Below are positions 57,901 through 64,000 of a stretch of 64,000 bases of DNA, piece after piece; within the stretch, counting starts at the first letter, position 1; each line of letters begins with the position of its first letter. Source of the DNA: Planctomycetota bacterium. GTDB lineage: Bacteria > Planctomycetota > UBA1135 > JADKAF01. The DNA is taken from positions 83,083 through 147,082 of the forward strand of contig JAEUHW010000353.1 in NCBI GenBank assembly GCA_016793245.1, written 5' to 3'. The notes under the pieces are model-generated. The model did no database searches. It was not told where the DNA came from and saw only the letters and a list, made by a program, of their open reading frames with translations. A program made the position numbers and the translations under genes.

Positions 57901-60900
57901 CCGCGCAGCGCGAAGCCGAGCAACGCGAGCTCCATCGGCGTCGCTGCGGGCGCAGGGACGGGCGTCGGCATCGGAGGCTCGGAGGGCGCAGGAGGCGGCG
58001 TCTCGGCCGCCGGCGGGACCGCTTCCGCGGGAGCTTCACTCGGAGCCCCGCTGCTGGGCGCGCTCGGCGCCGAAGGCCCGAAGGCCAAGCCCAGCAGGGC
58101 CGTGCTGCCGTCGGGCCGGAGCTCGACGCGGGCGCGCGGCTCGACGATCTCCCAGGCGCCGAACGTCGCGCGCGTCGGCGCGAGCTCGAGGTCGCGACCC
58201 TCGATCGATCGCACGCTCAGCCACTCGCGTTCGCCGTCGCGCAGCGCGAGCTCGCGCAGAGCGATGCGTCCCGCGAGCGTCTCGCCGCGGCGTTCGAAGC
58301 GCGCCTCGAGCTCGGCCTGCGCCGTGCCCGCGCGCATCTCGCCGACGACGCCGAGCTGGCGCAGATACGGCTCCAGGCGCTGGAGATCGATGCCGCGCGA
58401 GCGCAGCTCCGTCGTCGCCTCGATGCGCTCCGGAGAGGCGTGCAACTCGGTGCGCACGCTCAGCTCCTCCAGGGTCTGCGCGCACCGCGCGGCGAGCTCG
58501 ATCGTTCCGGTCTCGCGCTGCGCGGACTCCGGAGCGAACGAGAGGGCGCGACCGCGGAGCCCGAGCTCGAGCGGCCAGGTCGCGCCGCGCGCGTCGCGGA
58601 GCTCGAGCGCGATGCCGTCGAGCGCGAGTACATCGAGGCGCAGCGTCGGCGCGAGCGCAGGCGCGGCGTCGGCGACGGGGGCGGCGGGGACCGGCGCGGC
58701 GGCGGGCGCGGTGGGACTCGCGGCCTCACTCGCGGTGCTGCCGCTCGCTCCGTGTGCCGCGGTCTCGCTCGGCCCCGTCGGCCGCAGCGCGAAGCCGAGT
58801 GCCGCGAGCTCGCCGTTCTCGCGGAGCTCGACCGCCGAGCGCAGCGCGCTCCAGCTCGCGCGGCCGATGTCGAGGAGCGGCGCGCCGTCGGCGGAGCGCG
58901 TGAGCGCGAGGTTCTCGATTCGCGCCTCGGCGAGATCGAAGAGCGAGCGCTCGCGATCGGCGAAGCTCAAGCGCTCGACGCGGAGGAGCGGAGCGCGCAG
59001 CCCATCGGGCTGGAGCGCGAGCTCGCCTTGCAGGCGCGCGCGGAGCCGCCCGTCCGCGAGCTCCGAGCGCACGCCGACGCGCGCGAGCAGCGACTGCGCG
59101 CGCTGCGCGGTGACGCCTTGCGCGTCGAGCTCGAGCTCGAACTTCGGCAGCTCGGGATCGGCGTGCACTTCGCCCGCCAGCACGAGCGCTTCGATCAGTC
59201 CGGGGAACGCGGCCTCGATGCGGAGCTGGCCCGGAGCGTCTTCGTTCACGCGCGCCGGGATGTGCAGCTCGCGCCCCGTGATGCGCAGCGCGCCGAGCTC
59301 GAGCGGTGCCTCGAGCTCGCCGGTCTCGTCCAGGAAGGCGAGCTCGATCTCGCTCACGTCCAACGCGCGCAACCAGAGATGCGGCGCGGGCGCGCCGTCT
59401 CTGGGCGAAACCGTCGGCGTCGGTGCGGATGGTTGGTTCGCCGCGCCTTGCGCGGGCGCTGCCTTGGGTTCGCTCGCCTGCGCCACGGCCGCGCGCGCCG
59501 GCGCGTCGGCGAGCTCGCTCGACGCAGCACTCGCGGGAGCGATCCGCAGGCCCGCGACGTGCAGCGCGCCATCGCGGCTGCGAATGGCTCGCCCCTTCAA
59601 GCCGCGCAGCTCGACTTGCTCGGCGACGGTGGGGCCACCGCTGCGATCGAGCGCGACGCTCGCGCGGGCCACGTCGATGCCGAGCAAGCTCGCGCCGTTG
59701 CGATCGTCGATCCGCAGCGCGCGCAACGCGGCGTCCAGCTTCGGCGCATGGGCCGTCCGCGGATCGAGCGCGGCCGAGAGCTGCGCGCGCACGCGATGCG
59801 CTTCGAGGCCGAGCTGCTCCAAGCCCGCGGCGCGGAGCACGCGGTCGATCGCCGTGACGTCGAGGTTCTCGAGATCGAGCGCGAGCTCGGCGCGAGCCAC
59901 CTGCGGTCCGAACGCGAGCTCACCGTCGAGGCGCAGATGCTCGAGCAGTCCCGGGGAACCGGCGCGCACGACGAACCGCGCCGGAGCTTGCTCGGCGCCG
60001 GGGCGCAGATCGAGTTGGTCCAAGTCGAGGCGCTCGAGCGCGAACGCGTGATCGAGCGCGAGCTCGGGCAGCTTCGCGCGCAGCGAGAGATCGGCGAGGC
60101 GCAGCGCGCGCACGCGGAGGCGCGGCAGCTCCGCGGGCCAGAGGTCGAGCGAGGTGGGCGCCGCGGAAGAGGCCGCAGCGGTCGGCGCGGGATCGGCGGT
60201 GCTCGCGGACGGCGCTTCGCTCGCACCGGCGGCGAGTGCTCGCTCCGCGGCGGGAGCTTCGACGGCGCGCAGCGTCCAGCCGCCGAAGTGCAACGCTCCG
60301 TCGGCGGCGCGTTCGATGCCGAGATCGACGCCGCGGAGCTCGACCTTCTCGAGATCGAGATCGCGCTCGCCGAGCGTGTTCGAATGCACGCTCAGCCGGT
60401 CGAGTCGCGCGAGGCGTCGAGCGCCTTCGCGATACGCGAGCTCGCGGAGCTCGAGGACGCCGTGCAAGAAGCTCTCGTCGTCGTCGTGCAGCAGTGCGTC
60501 GGCGCGCCAGGAGAGCGCGAGCTCGTCCTGCGGCGGCACGAGGCCGAGCGGCGAGAGATAGCGCGCGAAGCGCTGTGCGTCCGCGCCGCGCAGGTCGAAC
60601 GACACCTGGGCCCGCAGCGCCGAGCTCTCCGCGGCGGCGCGCACGCCGAGACGCGCTTCGCGCAAGCCCGGCTCGGCCGCGAGCTGCAGCTCGAGCGAGG
60701 TCGCGGCACCTGCGACGCCGACTTGGCTCGCGCGCAGCGAGAGGCGCAGCTCGGTGGCGAGCGGCTCGCCGCCGAGCGCATCGCGCCACCGGATGCGCAC
60801 GCGATGCACGCGCGCGTCGTCGATGCGCACGGGGAGTGCGAGGAGCTCCGAGAGGCGCGGCGGAGGCGCGGGCGCAGCGTCCTCCGCGGTGTTCGCTCCC

Positions 60901-61397
60901 GGCTCTTCGGGCGCGCTCGACGACGGCGCATCCTCGGCGGCGGCGAAGCGCTCGAGCCAGGACCAGCGCCCTTCCGCATCGCGTTCGAGCTCGACGGAGA
61001 GATCGTCGACATCGACGCGGTAGAGGCGCAGTCGGCCGAGGAAGAGATCGGGCCAGGCGATGCGCGCGCGGACGAAGCCGAGCTTCAACACGTCGCGACC
61101 GAGGTCGGGATCGTGGATCGAGAGGCCGGAGAGGCCGACCTCGCCGTGCAGCAGCGCGAGCTCGAGCCGCTCCAGGCGCGCTTCGAGTCCGTAGCCGGCG
61201 GCGATGCGCTCCAGCGCGTAGGGGACGGCCCAAGGCAGCGCGAGGCGTACGACGACCAGAAGAAGCGCGAGGCCGAGCGCGCCGCGCAGCAACCAGCGCC
61301 GCCAGCGGCGGCGGCGCGGCGGCGCGCTCGCGGGCGCGTTCTCGCCTTCCGCGGCGACAGGGCGACGGCGCCAGAAACGCGGGAAGCGCCAGCTCAC
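54990..61397 (-). CDS. Giant AsmA/DUF748-family envelope protein
   Basis: A 2135-residue protein. The GTG start at 61397 has a GGAGG site 7 nt upstream and overlaps the stop of the upstream lipoprotein gene. A basic N-terminus is followed by one signal-anchor helix (residues 35-57), then AsmA-type sequence ending in YALERIAAGYGLEARLERLE. The body is built of repeated modules of about 240 residues, each with LxLDGIALELRD / PLELGLRG-like strands, separated by seven Pro/Ala/Ser-rich linkers. The end carries the DUF748 block (FELAALTATAKQSAVDLADG), an OmpA-like stretch (about residues 1941-1985, FAPGDSYLSDESRAAL) and a charged coiled coil. AsmA-like giants such as YhdP and TamB form grooves that move lipids across the periplasm, so a bridge-like lipid-transport role is inferred. 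Confidence 0.85.
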   Translation of the reverse strand: MSWRFPRFWRRRPVAAEGENAPASAPPRRRRWRRWLLRGALGLALLLVVVRLALPWAVPYALERIAAGYGLEARLERLELALLHGEVGLSGLSIHDPDLGRDVLKLGFVRARIAWPDLFLGRLRLYRVDVDDLSVELERDAEGRWSWLERFAAAEDAPSSSAPEEPGANTAEDAAPAPPPRLSELLALPVRIDDARVHRVRIRWRDALGGEPLATELRLSLRASQVGVAGAATSLELQLAAEPGLREARLGVRAAAESSALRAQVSFDLRGADAQRFARYLSPLGLVPPQDELALSWRADALLHDDDESFLHGVLELRELAYREGARRLARLDRLSVHSNTLGERDLDLEKVELRGVDLGIERAADGALHFGGWTLRAVEAPAAERALAAGASEAPSASTADPAPTAAASSAAPTSLDLWPAELPRLRVRALRLADLSLRAKLPELALDHAFALERLDLDQLDLRPGAEQAPARFVVRAGSPGLLEHLRLDGELAFGPQVARAELALDLENLDVTAIDRVLRAAGLEQLGLEAHRVRAQLSAALDPRTAHAPKLDAALRALRIDDRNGASLLGIDVARASVALDRSGGPTVAEQVELRGLKGRAIRSRDGALHVAGLRIAPASAASSELADAPARAAVAQASEPKAAPAQGAANQPSAPTPTVSPRDGAPAPHLWLRALDVSEIELAFLDETGELEAPLELGALRITGRELHIPARVNEDAPGQLRIEAAFPGLIEALVLAGEVHADPELPKFELELDAQGVTAQRAQSLLARVGVRSELADGRLRARLQGELALQPDGLRAPLLRVERLSFADRERSLFDLAEARIENLALTRSADGAPLLDIGRASWSALRSAVELRENGELAALGFALRPTGPSETAAHGASGSTASEAASPTAPAAAPVPAAPVADAAPALAPTLRLDVLALDGIALELRDARGATWPLELGLRGRALSFAPESAQRETGTIELAARCAQTLEELSVRTELHASPERIEATTELRSRGIDLQRLEPYLRQLGVVGEMRAGTAQAELEARFERRGETLAGRIALRELALRDGEREWLSVRSIEGRDLELAPTRATFGAWEIVEPRARVELRPDGSTALLGLAFGPSAPSAPSSGAPSEAPAEAVPPAAETPPPAPSEPPMPTPVPAPAATPMELALLGFALRGAELSLVDQRGAESVELPLQLTADLGALTIGAQRGRSPLAIELRNRPGDSVLQMRGEVGASHDGAAFDLGIEGRALDLRRVAAFLPPELAARTSNGELRAQMRGDLARDPATQRLVLALAAQDLRWSEAGAEHPWLGLQSLEADLARATNGDLEIDRLRCTGVEALVEHERGIYRALGFEVAPPVEPPAVAEAAPSGAPAESATLPASEAVTPESEAARLRPALVRYPRVRVRELLVEVAALHWIDRAADDRVGRGELALSLRNTAPIDCLGANYAERPPIELRIDGRAKPGIARFVLDLESNPFALRPHSELALKFEGIDAPALRRAAPVLLESLRAEKLIGASLEGELETELALPRRGPLDFDLGQRFGLLVELKRFALRDASGAVLAGVEEWLLEAPRIDLKRGHVVIRRCDFTRPEIHVARTARGLEAAGWIVETPPAETSAAPVANATSDAVAPGDSSAAASKPAAPAASAAAQPASAAPPSFVVELDELQLLDGIASFRDERVDPPLVIPLHSIDLGLQNLTSAPTKDSLPVGLQLNALAGDVEVPKRAAAGPVPGFGFVTGMIGGLAETVVGSGKIEREPRPLFQELRAEVLLTPTWPPRGHIDLELAGFELAALTATAKQSAVDLADGVLDASIRTVVDPRGNARGRNLLYFTHLDIDEPADGPIQRYLKLPAPLNVIVFAVMDDTGAVRIPVDFEQHLGSEMAQGQVFGIAVDSLARTLQHALERSAFRVVGFVTDFGDSLLGGLPLIGSLWAWLFSDQVPEEELQPIELHFAPGDSYLSDESRAALAVMIERLRRHPKMDVVIEHLSGRDDVARAQLIGSPSREDLLEFDARLASEMELNSRARDVLLAQAEAAIKEGRASDAAAARSELRRRDERIGELLQAKRALIEALGKNRGAQVERRTRSVQTEFGRARAELVKAALIANARELDSRVRVPRPRPNEPDFDGGGRILLRPAMRRR

Positions 61398-62797
61398 TTC
61401 CACCCCTCCGCGCGCGCCTTCTCGAGCTGCTCGCGCCGTTCCTCGGTCTCGGCGAGGGGATCGAAGCCCGTCGGCGCTCGACCGCGCTGCCGCAGGAAAT
61501 ACAGCGCCAGGATGCGTGCCTCCAGAGCGGCGTCTTCGAGGCTCTCGCGGTTTTCCTCCAGCAGGAAGGTCTCGAGGTCGGCCATCGAGCGGCAATTCGC
61601 GAGGAGGTCCTCGATCGTCGCGAAGCTCAAGCTCACCGTGCCGAGCTGGCGCGCCGCGGCCGCGATCACCGCGGGAGGCAAGGGACCGCTGAGCCCGAGA
61701 TCGAGCACCGCGCGCACGGCCGAGCTCTCGAGGATCCAGGCGAGCTCCGCGCTGGCCGCGCCATCCTGGGCTTCGACGAGCGCGCGGCGCGCGACCGCTC
61801 GCAGGCTTCGCTGGCTTTCTTCGTCGAGCGCGAGGGTGAGGTCCACGGCGAGCGGACAGCCCAGCGAGCGCGCGAGCAAGAACGACGCATCGGCCTCGGT
61901 CAGTCCGCTCGAGCTCAGCGCGACGCTGGCGTCGCGATGCGCGCTGGCGGTCGTCGGCGGAACCAGATCCTGGCTCCAGTACTCGCGGCGCTTCAGCGCG
62001 CGCGCGTAGTCGGCGAGCGCGTCGGCGAAGGCTCGGTGATGCTCGGCGCGCAGCGCGCTGGCGGGATCCGGCGCGGGGAGCACGCGCACGCTCACCGCCA
62101 CGCCGTTCCCCGCGTCGCTCGCGAGCGGCAACGGGAGATAGAGAACCGCCGCCGGACCGTCGAGCTCGGTTCCGCGATCGAGGAAGACGATCTCGCTGCT
62201 CTCGCGCGTCTTCGCGCGCACCGCGATCTCCGCGCCTCGACGGCCGCCGTCGCTCCCGCGGCCGACCAAGATCTCGAGGCGCTCGCTCTTCGGTTCGCCG
62301 GACTGCTGACCTACGTCCCAGGCGATCCCGCAGAGCGCGGTCGTGCCCGGCAGAACGGCGGCGCGCACGAGGCGCTCCGTATCCGGGGCCGCTCCGGCGT
62401 TGCGGATCAGCTCTTCGTCGAGCGCCTCGAGATCGGCGCGGACCTCGAGGCGCGCACGTCGCAACAGCACGCTCACGCGCTGGCTCGTCACGGGCTCCTC
62501 TTCGCCATCCCCGACGAGGATCGCGCGCGTCGCGGCACCGAGCGGCTGGCCGAGGCTCTCGGGGATCGCGCGCAGGGGTCTCCAGCGCACCTCGACCGAC
62601 CACGCGTCGTCGAGGCGGAAGTTCTGGAGCGTCTCGTTCGCGGGGCGCGGGCCGGAGATCGGCGTGCCGAGGTAATGCTCGGGATCGGGGTCGCTCCGGA
62701 AGACCGAGAGCGGAGGCGCCACGGTCGGCCCGGAGCAAGCGGCGACCAGGAGGAGCAGCGGCGCGAAGCAGAGCGCGAAGGGGCGCGGCGAGTTCAT
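61394..62797 (-). CDS. Lipoprotein coupled to the AsmA-like gene
   Basis: A 467-residue lipoprotein. ATG at 62797 gives a signal peptide with the lipobox LLVAACSG, so the protein should be anchored to a membrane in the periplasm or at the cell surface. The first half is beta-rich (RLEVRADLEALDEELIRNAG; SVSVRVLPAPDPASALRAEH-like stretches); the second half is helical (VAAAARQLGTVSLSFATIED, ENRESLEDAALEARILALYF). No known domain was recognised. The stop overlaps the AsmA-like gene's GTG by four bases (GTGA), so the two are translationally coupled and probably partners. The frame extends upstream to 63211 but that part lacks protein-like composition. Confidence 0.85.
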   Translation of the reverse strand: MNSPRPFALCFAPLLLLVAACSGPTVAPPLSVFRSDPDPEHYLGTPISGPRPANETLQNFRLDDAWSVEVRWRPLRAIPESLGQPLGAATRAILVGDGEEEPVTSQRVSVLLRRARLEVRADLEALDEELIRNAGAAPDTERLVRAAVLPGTTALCGIAWDVGQQSGEPKSERLEILVGRGSDGGRRGAEIAVRAKTRESSEIVFLDRGTELDGPAAVLYLPLPLASDAGNGVAVSVRVLPAPDPASALRAEHHRAFADALADYARALKRREYWSQDLVPPTTASAHRDASVALSSSGLTEADASFLLARSLGCPLAVDLTLALDEESQRSLRAVARRALVEAQDGAASAELAWILESSAVRAVLDLGLSGPLPPAVIAAAARQLGTVSLSFATIEDLLANCRSMADLETFLLEENRESLEDAALEARILALYFLRQRGRAPTGFDPLAETEERREQLEKARAEGWK

Positions 62798-62867
62798 GAC
62801 GGGGGTACCCGCCACCTTGTACGGCGGCAGGGCACGCGCTGGCAAGCCGCGGGCTATCAGCCAAGGT

Positions 62868-62898
62868 GCTCGCGGGGCTTTGCCCCAGCCCCGCGAGC
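62868..62898 (+). repeat. Hairpin repeat, copy 2
   Basis: GCTCGCGGGGCT at 62868-62879 pairs perfectly with AGCCCCGCGAGC at 62887-62898, with a loop (TTGCCCC) nearly identical to the copy at 5336. The trailing TTGCTGGCTGG matches the sequence after the first copy. The two copies differ mainly at the tip-distal pairs, with compensating changes on both arms. Confidence 0.8.
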
Positions 62899-63220
62899 TT
62901 GCTGGCTGGTGCATCGGCTGCGTCCGTCGGCATGGTCGCCGGCTCGAGGGCTCACGCCGCTCTGGTCGGAGTCGTCGACGCGAGATCGGCACCCAAACCC
63001 ACGACGAGCGCGAACCTTCGAACCCGAGGTCCGCGACGACCGCTCCGCCAGCCCTCCGGCGAAGCAAGCGCCGCGCCCGCCGCGCGTACACGACGTCGAA
63101 GGACACCGTGTGTCGACGCGCGATCGACGTCGGAAACGATTCGAGCGCGAATGCGGCGGTCACGTCGCTTGCATCGCCTTTGGGATGCGGCTCCGCTACG
63201 TCGATAGACATCGTGCGCCG

Positions 63221-63253
63221 TTCCGGAGCCCGCGGGAGGCGGGGGCTCCGGAA
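63221..63253. terminator. Terminator-like hairpin upstream of the transposase gene
   Basis: TTCCGGAGCCC at 63221-63231 pairs with GGGCTCCGGAA at 63243-63253 around an 11-nt loop that can itself pair partly. It probably insulates the region upstream of the transposase gene. Confidence 0.5.
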
Positions 63254-63462
63254 CTCATGCTACGGGGGCGAACGGACGTCGACGCGAGAGCCGCGTCGAG
63301 AGACAGCGGTTCGTCGCCCGCGCGGTGCAGCGAGATCGGGTAGCGAATAACGTCGCGCTATCAAGTTTCCGACTTGCTAGGAAACTGAAGAGGCTCCTTC
63401 TGCGTTCTACGTGCTGGAACGACATCGGGGGATGCGACGCGCGACGAGGCCGAGGAATCCAC

Positions 63463-64000
63463 ATGCGCCGCAAGGATCAACAACTCGAGTTCGACTTCCG
63501 TCAGCATGGCGGCAAGCGGACGGGCGCGGGGCGGAAGCCGAAGAACGCCGAGCCCCGCATGCCGCACCGTCAGCGCGCGATGAAGAAGCGCAACGAGCCG
63601 CTGCACGTCACCGTGCGACTTGCCGACGGTCTGCCCTCGCTGCGCCGCGGTGGAGCGCTGAAGCTCGTCCTCTCCGCGCTCAGCGCGAGCAGCAATCGGC
63701 ACGGAATGCGGATCATCCACTACTCGATTCAACGGGACCATTTGCACCTCCTCGTCGAAGCCGAAGATCGCGAGTGCGTCGCACGCGGCATGAACGCTTT
63801 GCTGAGCCCGCTCGCCCGCGCGCTGAACAAGCTCTGGGGCCGCAAGGGCAAGGTGTTCCCCGAGCGCTATCACGACGAGGTCATCTCGACGCAGGCGCGG
63901 AACGCGCTGCGCTACGTGTTGAAGAACGGCAAGAAGCAAGGTGTCGTTCTGCCCAGATTGATCTATCTCTGCTCCAGCGCGCCCGTGTTCGATGGATGGA
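63463..64000 (+). CDS. RAYT-family (Y1) transposase, 3' end outside window
   Basis: The gene starts with ATG at 63463, with GAGGA 6 nt upstream, and runs off the window end after 179 residues. A basic N-terminus with KRTGAGRKP is followed by HVTVRLADGLPSLRRGGAL and the HUH motif HLH at residues 93-95 (SIQRDHLHLLVEAEDRE). Tyr151 in ALRYVLKNGKKQG is the candidate catalytic tyrosine. This is the REP-associated tyrosine transposase type, common as single stable genes that process short palindromic repeats. A 7-bp hairpin (AGTTTCC and its complement) lies about 80 nt upstream. I cannot tell whether the domain is complete. Confidence 0.85.
   Translation, partial: MRRKDQQLEFDFRQHGGKRTGAGRKPKNAEPRMPHRQRAMKKRNEPLHVTVRLADGLPSLRRGGALKLVLSALSASSNRHGMRIIHYSIQRDHLHLLVEAEDRECVARGMNALLSPLARALNKLWGRKGKVFPERYHDEVISTQARNALRYVLKNGKKQGVVLPRLIYLCSSAPVFDGW

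Larger units (their letters stand above)
62798..63462 (+). other. Spacer between the lipoprotein and transposase genes
   Basis: A 665-nt gap with the second copy of the hairpin repeat (62868-62898), a terminator-like stem (63221-63253) and a small 7-bp hairpin just before the transposase (63364-63386). The last 100 nt are less GC-rich than the surroundings, which suits a recently arrived transposase. Translations in this region look random. Confidence 0.6.

Noticed and set aside
56637..62009. A 1790-codon open frame on the plus strand over the AsmA-like gene
   Set aside because: It is antisense to a protein with a signal anchor and DUF748 sequence; its translation is low-complexity Arg/Glu/Ala. 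It is a shadow caused by GC-biased codons.
62798..63211. Upstream extension of the lipoprotein frame
   Set aside because: The frame is open but has a proline/arginine-rich, unconserved translation; the ATG at 62797 gives a proper lipoprotein signal.

Overview
The window is about 64 kb of very GC-rich DNA, densely packed with genes on both strands, and reads as ordinary bacterial chromosome rather than plasmid or phage. Lipoprotein signal peptides, an OmpA-type protein, a giant AsmA-type protein and type IV pilus ATPases indicate a Gram-negative, two-membrane cell. Tandem DUF1573 proteins, a kinase-ATPase-TPR giant, FG-GAP repeat and VWA proteins, and a RAYT-type transposase fit Planctomycetota best. 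That placement is an inference; Myxococcota is the main alternative. The three tRNA genes do not encode the terminal CCA.

Positions 1-3.5 kb: three tandem DUF1573 proteins, the first cut by the window edge, closed by a strong hairpin. 3.6-11 kb: a pilus or type II secretion motor block (pilB, pilT, a second pilB, pilC) and a histidine kinase. 11-14.7 kb: a small exported protein, a HTH-plus-membrane protein, an OmpA-like lipoprotein and an FGE-fold lipoprotein. 14.7-20 kb: ksgA, dnaG and rpoD, resembling a macromolecular synthesis cluster. 20-24.9 kb: a coiled-coil zinc-ribbon protein, selB, tRNA-Leu and a B12-binding radical SAM protein. 25-27.3 kb: a translationally coupled pair, a serine protease with PDZ domain and a rearranged pseudoprotease. 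27.4-35.1 kb: tRNA-Lys, a coupled membrane protein/VWA pair, then on the minus strand a lipoprotein, a kinase-ATPase-TPR giant and a small membrane protein, next to tRNA-Gln.

35.4-42.2 kb (minus strand): nusA, infB, a DUF503 gene, rbfA and trmJ, a transcription/translation operon, followed by an unknown gene. 43-52.8 kb (plus strand): a HEAT/TPR exported protein, rlmI, thiS-thiG, a CPBP membrane protease, a gamma carbonic anhydrase-like protein, an FG-GAP lipoprotein and a sugar-nucleotidyltransferase. 52.86-53.03 kb: a 170-bp MITE-like inverted repeat. 53-62.8 kb: an exported amidohydrolase, then on the minus strand a lipoprotein coupled to a 2135-residue AsmA/DUF748 protein. The window ends inside a RAYT-family transposase.

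The points most worth a second look are: the pseudoprotease whose PDZ domain sits inside the protease fold, with Ser replacing His and Cys replacing Ser; the AsmA-like giant built of roughly 240-residue modules with Pro/Ala-rich linkers and its coupled lipoprotein; the kinase whose ATPase P-loop lacks its lysine; and the spacers, many of which carry their own short tandem repeat. No CRISPR array, phage, rRNA gene or complete insertion sequence was seen.
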